Shown piece by piece: positions 1 through 7,819 of a stretch of 10,595 bases of DNA. Source of the stretch: Podila epigama. Taxonomy: Eukaryota > Mortierellomycota > Mortierellomycetes > Mortierellales > Mortierellaceae. How positions within the stretch are numbered: the stretch's first letter is position 1; each line of letters begins with the position of its first letter. Location of the stretch: the NCBI GenBank assembly GCA_015679605.1, contig JAAAVE010000721.1:1-10595 (forward strand). Direction: 5' to 3'. The notes beneath the pieces are model-generated. The model saw only the letters and a program-made list of their open reading frames with translations. It had not been told where the DNA came from and searched no databases. Position numbers and translations under genes: made by a program.

Positions 1-420
1 TCTCTCTCTTTCACTTGGATTGGATTGTCTGCATATGCCTGTGTTTTGCATAAAGGTTATTCAAAGCGAAATGAAAAAAGGACTTGTTTGGGTATGCACG
101 CATGGCCTTTTGCCTTGACGTACAGACGTGATTGTGGGATAGGGGAAAGGGGGTGGAAAGGAGGTGGAGGAGGTTGTGGATTGTGCATTGGATTAAACAA
201 CAATCACGACATGCACATTACTTGTCGCTTTTGAGCTGCCACACACACACTCCACCTTCAACAACAATTACAACATTCGCCAAAAGTGAACTGCTAAAGG
301 AGCAAATCTACTCAGAAAGAGTGAGAATGTGTGGGATAGACCTTACTTTGACGTGCAGAGACAAAACTGACAACAACAACAAAAAAAGACAGCCCAGTTA
401 GAGAAATGTTGCCCCATGTA

Positions 421-440
421 TCGCATCGCATCGCATCGCA
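421..440. repeat. Pentanucleotide microsatellite (TCGCA)4
   Basis: Four perfect tandem copies of TCGCA lie in the non-coding region upstream of the kinase gene. No function is evident. Confidence 0.9.
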
Positions 441-746
441 CCCCATCGATCCAAAGAAGCAACAATGGGAATGAATGAGAAACAGAGAGAGAGAAAAGAA
501 AAATGCTCACAAAGCAGTTTGTGGATTTCATGTTTTGATTGAGGTGCTCTTTGTTTGCATGTTTTTCTTGTTGTCCTCGTCTTGTAACCCAATCAATTCC
601 ATGCGTCCATGCAAACAACCATCCTTTTTTTTTGTTGCCTTTTGACACTCTGCACCCTGTCTGCTCTCTATTTTCTCTTGTTTTCTGTTCTCCATGGGCA
701 TGCAATCTAGCACGCGCATATGAGCAGAGTCACAAGAAAATCCCTA

Positions 747-773
747 TTCTTCTTCTTCTTCTTCTTCTTCTTC
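747..773. repeat. Trinucleotide microsatellite (TTC)9
   Basis: Nine perfect TTC copies give a pure pyrimidine tract on the plus strand, about 460 bases before the first recognised kinase exon. Its role is unknown; polypyrimidine tracts are common in fungal upstream regions. Confidence 0.9.
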
Positions 774-856
774 AATGTCCCTGATACAATCAATCAATGA
801 ATCCCTAATTCACCATTGTCAACATTCTGACACTCTCACTAACACTCTTACACTGC

Positions 857-914
857 GTGTGTGTTGTGTGTTGTGTGTTGTGTGTTGTGTGTTGTGTGTT
901 GTGTGTTGTGTGTG
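857..914. repeat. Heptanucleotide tandem repeat (GTGTGTT)7
   Basis: Seven perfect GTGTGTT copies run from 859 to 907, flanked by partial GT-rich copies. The apparent reading frames across it (Cys/Val-rich on the plus strand, His/Thr-rich on the minus strand) are by-products of the repeat. Copy number is likely to vary between strains. Confidence 0.92.
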
Positions 915-1031
915 GCACATGAAACGCACTGTCCTCGAGCATAACTACAAAATCACGACCAGCAGTCGTCCTTGCATGACAGGCCAAAGACGAACACATG
1001 TCTAAAACGAGCGACTATTAAAAATAGGAGC

Positions 1032-1060
1032 GAAAGAGAGAGAGACAGAGAGAGAGAAAG
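1032..1060. repeat. Purine-rich GA repeat tract
   Basis: This is an imperfect (GA)n run interrupted by ACA and AAA, followed by an A/C-rich stretch with AAAC and AAAC-like units up to about 1080. It is ordinary low-complexity sequence upstream of the kinase exons. Confidence 0.75.
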
Positions 1061-1133
1061 AAACAAAACAAACAAACAAGCACAAGTTCAATGTGCCCCT
1101 TCTCCTTTTCACTACACTACTATTAACCTACCA

Positions 1134-1165
1134 AACTACCAAACTACCAAACTACCGAACTACCA
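1134..1165. repeat. Octanucleotide tandem repeat (AACTACCA)4 before a splice acceptor
   Basis: Four 8-base copies (1134-1141, 1142-1149, 1150-1157 with one A-to-G change, 1158-1165) are followed to about 1200 by degenerate ACTACC/ATGACC copies. The array ends just before the CTAAC at 1204-1208, the likely branch site for the acceptor at 1231-1233. Confidence 0.85.
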
Positions 1166-1233
1166 ATGACCAACTACCAATCACCGATGACCAATGACCA
1201 AAACTAACATCATGACTCACTTCCTCATAATAG

Positions 1234-4200
1234 GTACCTATGGCAAAGTCAAGCTTGCGACACATGCACTCACGGGGCAACAGGTCGCAATCAAGATCGT
1301 CGCCAAGGCTCACGCCGCCATCATCACCCGAGAAATATACCACTGGCGGTGTCTGAACCACACCAACATTGCCCACCTACACGAGGTCCTCACAACAGAG
1401 TCCAAAATCTACTTGGTCACAGAATACTGCCCCAACGGTGAGCTCCTCGAAGCCCTCATCCGTGATGGACGTTGCAAACCATCTCTCGCCAAGAAATGGT
1501 TCCGGCAAATATGCTTAGCCATCCAATACTGTCATTCGCGCAAGATTGTCCACCGTGATCTCAAACTGGAAAACATCCTCCTCGACAGTCAAAATAACAT
1601 CAAGCTCATTGACTTTGGCTTCACTCGTGAATGTGAGTCTAAAAAGTTGCTCGAGTCTTATTGTGGATCAGCAGCATATACAGCCCCAGAGATTATCCTT
1701 GGAAAAAAGTACTCTGGACCCGGTATGTCAATCTCGATTCTTTGTTATTCTTCAATGATTTGCTTGCTATACAGCAATGTTTTCTTGTTTTTTCCCTATA
1801 ATCAAGATATTAACGAATACTCCACCTATATCTCTATGTATATGACCTTGGACCCCCAATCAGAGGCCGACATTTGGTCATTAGGAGTCATTCTCTATAC
1901 ACTCCTTGCAGGATACCTTCCCTTTGACGACGACAATGAAAAAGTGGTCCAGGACAAGATTGTGGACCTAGATTATGAAATTACAGACGAACTCTTTTGT
2001 GATGGTAGGACCCTTTTTACTGCACTCCTAACCAGACCGGGATTTACTACATTTGCATTCAATATCATTGCCCTATTGTAGTATGAAGCTTGTCTAACAG
2101 ACTGCGAATAATTTTTACCACTTCCACTTTCTTAGATGCCAAGGACCTGATTCAGAGTATTTTGAAGGAGGACCCAAAGGAACGTTTGTCGATAGAGCAA
2201 ATCTTGAACCACGCTTGGTGGACGCCACGCTCAGATGATGACGAGGAAGAGGCAGATGGAGAGAACAAAGCACAAGACGACGATCTCGATTATGCCACAG
2301 GAGCAGCACATCACGGGCGCCAGGGTTCATTAACCAAGCGGGAGATACACCCAGTGCATTCAACACAACGGGTACCAGACATATACGCAGGCTCGGGATC
2401 TCCACAATTCCCATCACCACTCGCCCAGCCCAGCCCTTACAACGCTGCTTGGGGCAGCCAGTCACCCTATACCTTTAATCCAGTGGCAGGCGATAGTCTC
2501 AGAGCAGCGTTCCCAAATGGACAATCCAACCCCTCACCACTCTCGTCGCCTCTACCATCGCCCTCGCCCATGGTCAACAAAAGTTTCCCTCGATATGAAC
2601 ATGACAGCACTGGAGGTGCGCGCCCCCCAGGATCATTCCCAGCAAACGCTTTTGAACAGCGACTGCTGCTGACACTGGGAAAAGTAGGCTTTGATCAGGA
2701 AATGTTTTCCAAGAGCGTACCAGCGCAATCTTGTGATCCTGGATATGGACTATGGTGTCTACTTGTAGACCAGGTTCGGCAACGGGCAGTCGAGAATGGA
2801 ACGAGCCTCGACTGGGAGCAAAGTATGTCTCTTGTTGACATGACCACTATCACCGGCATTGGCGCCACAAGTGGAGTACCTTATGGAGCATACATGATGA
2901 TGGAAAGCGGCAAAAAATCACCTCGACCTATGTCAGACCCCAGCCCTACAACGAGTCAGACCAATCTTTTGCTCCCACAGGTGCTTCACTATCAACAGTC
3001 TTCTCCATCGCCAAGAGCCCATGAGCAGGAGCTTCAGCAGCAGACCACGGAACTGAAGGCGCAGGTGGATCAATATAAACTCGAGGCAGAGCTCCTCAAA
3101 GTGCAAAAGTTACAACTCGAGAAGGACATGGCCCTTTTGTCGCAGGCAAACTCCCAGTCTCAACCTCAAGCACAATCCCATACCTTCATTGATACCCAGA
3201 CACAAACAACAGATAAGACACGCATGGCCCCAGCACAGGATCCCAGACTACACATGTTCGAGTCCAAAGAACTCCCACCCATCCATTCGAAAGCTGTTGA
3301 GGGTGAAATTGCTGGTGTTTCCGACTCGAAGCAGGAGCGTGTCATTCAGGACAGCGGTGTCTCTGTCTCAACATCATCGACTCCCAACTCGTCATGGGAG
3401 ATTGCTGAGCGTGAAGCTGCTATGATCGCCATGGAGCGTCCGCGGCGCAAGAGCAAAGGCATTCTTCACTCGATCAAGGACAGACTCTTCAGTAGTGGCA
3501 ATACCAGCGATGAGTACTCACATTCCAACTCGCCGTCGCCTATCCCTATTCGACACATGATGGGCCACGCAGGCTCTGCTTCATCGTCCACCTCCTCCGC
3601 AACAACCTTTGCAGCGCCAAAACCCTTGCCAGCGCCGCCCGCCCATCCATACCCTCACATGTTCCAGCCCACATCCACAAACTCGCCCCTGAGCGCCGTA
3701 TCTTACAAGTCAGCAAGTACCAGCTCATTGGTCATGGAAACTGGTCGTGCTATAACACCCACAACTGGATATCGTCCGGAAGCCTCCACTTCATCCGAAC
3801 ACCTCGCCTTGCACGAACACCACCAGCAGCTCCGCTCTGAAACAGCCTCACCCACGCAAAAGAAGGGCGGTTTTAGGTCCTGGATTACTGAAAGTGCGCA
3901 GGGTACCGTCTTGAATAAGTCACCGGTTGTGCAGAGCAATGCCAAAGTGCCCAAACGATTGAACGGACGATCCTTTTCAACCGCTGACCCATTCCCTCAA
4001 ACTTTGACTGGATCCTCGACTGAAGAAACACGGCCACAGATTCCACCCATCCCAGCAAGTTTCTTCCAACCAATCTGGAAGCTCTCGGGCGGCCATAGCG
4101 CTGCATCGTCGCCTCCATCCATGGCATCATCACCCTCATCCTCGACACTTGCTCCATCGACACCAGGGATGAGCATTCGCCAGAGATTGGCCTCTTTTTC

Positions 4201-7200
4201 ATCATCGTCTTCGGCCAAGATTTCACCAGAGGAACGTCAACGTGCAGCTGCCGCTGCCGCTGCTGCTGCCGCACTCATTGCTGACCCAGCTCCGGTGCAA
4301 AAGATTGCGATGCCAGAACGTGCACATTCGCCTTCACCGCCATCTTCTCCACGGGGCTCAGATATAAAATCTATCTCGCATATGGTGTCAGTACATGAGC
4401 AGCATGACCACAATGAAATCAATGATATCGTTGCGGCTGCAGTCGCAGCTACTGCCAATGCACACCTTCAGTCCAGTACATCCCGCAAAAAGAACTTGGG
4501 GCTTGGTCGATCAGGTTCCAAAAAGTCAAAGTCGTCCGCAGAAAAGTCGTCCAAGCACAGCAGCAATAGCAACAGCAGTAGTAGTGCCGTGTCTCCAAAA
4601 TCGACAGTTCAGTCCCGCAATGCTGTAGAACAGCAGGCAACTCTGGAAAATGGTAAACAGTCATTCGAGTCCCCCATGAAGACATTGGCACCCAATCTGC
4701 AGGTCCCTACTACGTCCTCTTCGGCGTCCACGTCATCCAGGGAGTCGGCCTCGTCCTTGCTGGCCTCGACCAAGAACCATACACGGAAACCGTCCATCAA
4801 ATCTTCCAAGGCCACGATGCCTTCACTCATGACAGCCTTCTCACCTTTCAAACCCTCAAAGTCTGCACCTTCGTCGCCCATCGTCAACCGACCTGTTCAG
4901 GTACCAGAGCCTTATGTGAACAGGCGCTCTTCAGGCAGTGGCCATGGCATAGAGAACACGAGCAACAAGTCTGATAGACATGACGAGTCATCGAGCGAGA
5001 GTCGAGCAATGTCCAACTCTGGATCTACAGCTCGCCAACACCATCAGCGCTCCATGACTGCAACGACCCCAACATCTATCATGAAACATAAGAATACTCT
5101 GCCAGCCTTGCCTTCGTCGTCGACATCTAATTTAACAGGCTCCACTACAGGTTCAACAACAGATGCCCCCGCCCTGACAGCATTTGGTGACGGTGTCATT
5201 GTCCAAGAAGAAGTCGTCAGGACCAAAAAGCGCACAACGAGCAGGACCAGCATCACTGCAGCCTCCTTGGGCCGTAAATCGAGTGACTCGGTGTCGTCTG
5301 TCGCTGCAGCCGCTGCTGCTTCAAGAGCGGATGAGAGTGTTCCTTCAACACCTACCCACCCGGACATCTCTCGTAGTCCTTCGTCAGCCGTGCCACCTTC
5401 CAAGCGCGCCAGTCTAGGTAGTTTGAGTAGCCGGAGGAGCAGTAGCAGTAGCATGCGTGATCGTAATATCTATGGATTGACTTTGGACAGCAGTGGTACT
5501 GGTTCTCGCAAGTCGTCATTGAACTTGAACCGCGCACAGTTGTCTAAATCCACATTCCAATCGCCATCCTCATCCCCTGGCCAGCCTCGCCGAGGTGCTG
5601 AAATGGACCGTCCTGGACATGTTCAGCACTCCCGTCGCGCGAGTGAAGACCAGGCTCGGAACAGCATGACATTGTTGCGTGAGGAAGGAGTGTCAGTGAT
5701 GAAAAATAATGAGTCATCCTCGACATTGACCCAGACTCTCCCTGATCATTCGCGTGAGGTGGCCTTGAATCGGTCAGATAGCAAGAGTGGACGTCCACTG
5801 GAGAATTTCCCTACAGTTGCTCCGTCACCCCGACTCCAGTCTCGTGGTCATAGCTTTGGCATGGGTACAAATGCAAGCATTGGTGAAGAAGATGAAGATG
5901 AGGTGGAGGAAAATGAGAAGGTACCGACATCAAAGTCGGCTGAGATTGGCCCCAGCAGTAGTCATGGCACAGCGACCATTTCGCCATCTCCATCCTCCTC
6001 CTCCTCGCTTACACGGGTCGCCACGTCCGAAAAGGGAGAGACAGTTGCATCCAAAGCTGGAGCTCTTTCTGGAGGTCTTTTGGCACAAGCTCAGGATACT
6101 CTTGCGATTGTGGATCCTATTTCATTTGATACCACAGATGCACCTAGAATCAATTTTGAGGATGGTTGCAATCTGATCCCTTCTCCACCACCGTCCCCTG
6201 CACCACGAGGCGCAAACACCATCCTTGAAGAAACTGCCTCCGTGATACCATCTACTGCATCTATTGCAGTACCGGTGCCGATGGATGTGAACAGGCCGTT
6301 GCCTACGATTCACTTGGAAGAGCCCAAGATCTCGTACTTGTCAACAAGTTTCCCTCCTCCCAGAACAAGTCTCTCGTATAACGATGCTGCAGCAGCGGCA
6401 GCTGCTGCGACGGCTGCATCCGAGTTGCAACAGCAGCAGCAGCAGCAACAACAACAACAAAGCTCCATCATCAGCACTTCGCCATCCCCTCCAGGACCGT
6501 TAGTCTCGTTTGACCAGCACTTTGGGAACCAGACCAAGACCCGCGAGTTCCGAGACTCGACCACACCACGCAAGGTTGTGAATGGCTTCCAACCCTTGGC
6601 CGCCAAGCGACTCTCGAAACCTGGCCTCCCCAATTCGACGTCCCCTACGCCAGGAAGCAGTAGTAGCCAGGACGCACCAGCTGTTCCATCCTTGAATTTC
6701 CAACAAGAGGATACTCTTGGTCCCATCAATCGGTTTTCATCGAATTTGTCTTCGTCTTTTGCTCATCAAAGTTCTTTGAATGGCAATAATGGGCCACCCA
6801 ATGCCTTTGCAGGCCGTCGTCGCGGTTACCGAAACAGTACTGGATCCATGGCCAATATGACTCTTCAGCAACAGCAGAATTTCCAGCAATTACAACAGGA
6901 GCAGCTCCTCAAGATCCAACAGAGTCAGTTGCGTCTGCAGCAGCAACAGCCACATATCCCGAATACTGGTTATGAGGCCACAGCGGCGATGAAGATGCAC
7001 CCACGTCCACGTACGGGATTCTTTCCGAAACGTGAGTTTGGAGGAGTTGCGCTTGGAGGGCTAGGAGGACAGAATGGAGTCGGTGCTGGCAACAGCCCAC
7101 TTGGTCTTGGAGGCAACGGATCTATCAATGGGTCAGGGCTTGGTAACCAGAGCCCTGGTTTTGGAGGCTTTGATGAGAGTGTAGGTGGATCTGGTAAGCG

Positions 7201-7294
7201 AGACTCGTACTCGAGTCGCCGTCAGTCGATGGCTGTGGCGATGGGTAAACGAGGTGGTGCAGCGCCTGCTGCGATTCAAGAAGAAGAGGAGTAG
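1234..7294 (+). CDS. Kin4/AMPK-related (CAMKL) Ser/Thr protein kinase with long disordered tail, 5' end unresolved
   Basis: Exons are 1234-1722, 1864-2004 and 2136-7294 (stop TAG 7292-7294), giving about 1,929 visible residues. The first exon enters inside the glycine loop (GTYGKV). Kinase landmarks follow in order: VAIK lysine 1293-1295, HRDLKLEN with the catalytic Asp at 1557-1559, DFG at 1611-1619, APE at 1683-1691, then the DIWSLGVILYTLLAGYLPFDDD block after the first intron. The domain ends near HAWW (about 2222). This pattern is that of CAMKL kinases and most resembles fungal Kin4-like proteins, which is recognition from memory rather than a search. An acidic linker, a UBA-like segment (about 2641-2800) and a short coiled coil (about 3025-3150) come next. 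The rest is Ser/Pro/Ala/Gln-rich with poly-Ala, poly-Gln and many R-x-x-S sites, ending in a Gly-rich stretch and EEEE. The usual T-loop threonine is serine (1656-1658). The start codon and first exon are not identified, so a 5'-truncated gene cannot be excluded. Confidence 0.88.
1723..1863 (+). other. Kinase intron, 141 nt, stop-free and a multiple of three
   Basis: The donor is GTATGT at 1723-1728 and the acceptor is CAG at 1861-1863. Removing it joins a split codon (G + AG = Glu) and restores the normal kinase run SGPEADIWSLG. The intron is exactly 47 codons with no stop in the coding frame, so an unspliced transcript would still be read through, with a hydrophobic insert between the APE motif and the next helix. 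Intronic origin is supported by the consensus donor and by the clean match to kinases after removal. Confidence 0.9.
2005..2135 (+). other. Kinase intron, 131 nt
   Basis: The donor is GTAGGA at 2005-2010 and the acceptor is TTAG at 2132-2135, preceded by a pyrimidine-rich run. A CTAAC branch-site match lies at 2094-2098. Splicing joins G + AT to Asp and gives ELFCDDAKDLIQSILKEDP, the expected C-lobe sequence. If retained, the frame stops at 2079-2081, which would cut the kinase domain before its last helices. Confidence 0.92.
2641..2800 (+). other. UBA-like segment of the kinase
   Basis: This part of the kinase reads as a helix starting near FEQRLLLTLGKVGFD, then a polar turn (PAQSCDPGYG), then a hydrophobic helix (LWCLLVDQVRQRA). 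AMPK-related kinases carry a UBA-type autoregulatory domain after the kinase domain with the layout L-x-x-x-G-F ... N-x-x-x-A-x-Y-x-L-L, and fungal Kin4-like proteins have a comparable block ending in a WW- or LW-containing helix. Here it lies about 140 residues after the kinase domain. The assignment comes from the pattern only; a structure model would settle it. Confidence 0.5.
3025..3150 (+). other. Short coiled-coil segment of the kinase
   Basis: About 40 residues with heptad-like spacing of Leu/Val/Tyr and many Glu/Gln/Lys (ELQQQTTELKAQ, then YKLEAELLKVQKLQLEKDM), in contrast to the Ser/Pro-rich sequence on both sides. This predicts a coiled coil that might mediate dimer or partner binding. 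The function is not known. Confidence 0.6.
4244..4273 (+). repeat. Poly-alanine tract (10 Ala) within the kinase
   Basis: Ten consecutive alanine codons in mixed forms (GCA, GCT, GCC) follow the basic helix-like sequence SPEERQR. The mixed codons suggest the tract is held at protein level rather than being a young expansion. Shorter Ala-rich runs occur near 4432-4460 and 5303-5320. Confidence 0.9.
6386..6460 (+). repeat. Poly-Ala (8) then poly-Gln (11) tract within the kinase
   Basis: Eight alanine codons at 6386-6409, a short T-A-A-S-E-L link, then eleven glutamine codons at 6428-6460 (CAA, five CAG, five CAA). The pure CAG and CAA blocks make this a repeat likely to differ in length between strains. 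A second Gln-rich segment with coiled-coil character lies at about 6862-6955. Confidence 0.9.
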
Positions 7295-7562
7295 AAAAAA
7301 AAATAAGCCTTCTCTCCTACTATTTTTTTTACTGTCCATGTCGCGTATCGTACGACGCGTTTTCCTCTTTTTTTTTCAATATTTTCTTTTTTCCTTTTCT
7401 TTTCAAACTTCATTTTTTCTGTAGTCTTTTTTTCGCTTTTGCCCTTTTTTCTTTTCTCAACTGTTCAACCCTAGATTTTCTTTTGTTTTTTTTCCCTTTG
7501 TTGCTCCTGTGTATCATTATCGTGCTGTTGTTTTTATTATTTTATTATTTTTTTTTCTTTGT

Positions 7563-7572
7563 AATAAATAAA
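7563..7572 (+). terminator. Poly(A) signal of the kinase gene
   Basis: Two overlapping AATAAA hexamers (7563-7568 and 7567-7572) lie about 270 bases after the kinase stop codon, downstream of the T-rich stretch. The position and exact match make this the likely 3'-end signal. Confidence 0.65.
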
Positions 7573-7788
7573 ATATGAAAAAGTGGAGATTTAAGCCAAA
7601 TCAATATACTCTACTCTCCTGAAAGTGTACACGACTTGTTGGTTTCAGACGCGTTGCTTGTTACAATACTGTTAAAATTTGGGTTAGTTTTAAAGTCGGT
7701 TCTTGGTTCACCACACTACCACTACAACTACTACCAGCACCACCAACAACAACAACAACGACAACAAGCATTCCCCGTCAATTTTTAC

Positions 7789-7794
7789 TTTATT
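7789..7794 (-). terminator. Poly(A) signal of the glutamyl-tRNA synthetase gene
   Basis: A perfect AATAAA on the minus strand lies 26 bases after the TAA stop of the GluRS gene. This implies a short 3' UTR with cleavage around 7760-7780, inside or next to the CAA-type repeat, so the mature 3' ends of the two genes need not overlap. Confidence 0.65.
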
Positions 7795-7819
7795 CATACA
7801 AAAAAGTGATATCTTCTTT

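Larger units (their letters stand above)
1..1233. other. Repeat-rich non-coding region upstream of the kinase exons
   Basis: This stretch has no convincing gene. Open frames on both strands are short and made of simple sequence (CT, GA, TTC, GTGTGTT and AACTACCA tracts) with no recognisable domain. It ends in an intron-like 3' end: a CTAAC branch-site match at 1204-1208 and a TAG acceptor at 1231-1233, directly before in-frame kinase sequence. The region is therefore either promoter and 5' leader plus a short first exon that I could not identify, or the 3' part of a long intron whose upstream exon lies left of the window. No TATA box or other promoter element was clear enough to call. Confidence 0.7.
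7295..7819. other. Convergent intergenic region with both 3' UTRs
   Basis: The two genes end tail to tail, 525 bases apart. From 7295 to about 7560 the plus strand is very T-rich with T6-T9 runs, typical of a fungal 3' UTR. From about 7600 to 7700 I see no feature. From about 7709 to 7767 lies a trinucleotide-type tract of ACC/ACT/CAA units, with five perfect CAA copies at 7744-7758. No RNA gene was recognised. Confidence 0.8.

Noticed and set aside
343-705. Small open frames on both strands in the upstream repeat region
   Set aside because: Their products are low-complexity (poly-Cys, His/Thr repeats, Leu runs) and show no domain, clear splice structure or conserved motif.
1194-1233. ATG at 1194 (or 1212) as the kinase start codon
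   Set aside because: It would give MTKTNIM... leading straight into the glycine loop without its first glycines or the preceding beta strand. The same bases match an intron 3' end (CTAAC then TAG), which explains them better.
3885-4274. Minus-strand open frames inside the kinase tail, including this one and 6310-6729
   Set aside because: They mirror low-complexity Ser, Ala and Gln codons and give Met/Arg-rich or poly-Cys products. The plus-strand frame is continuous with the kinase domain, so these are shadows.
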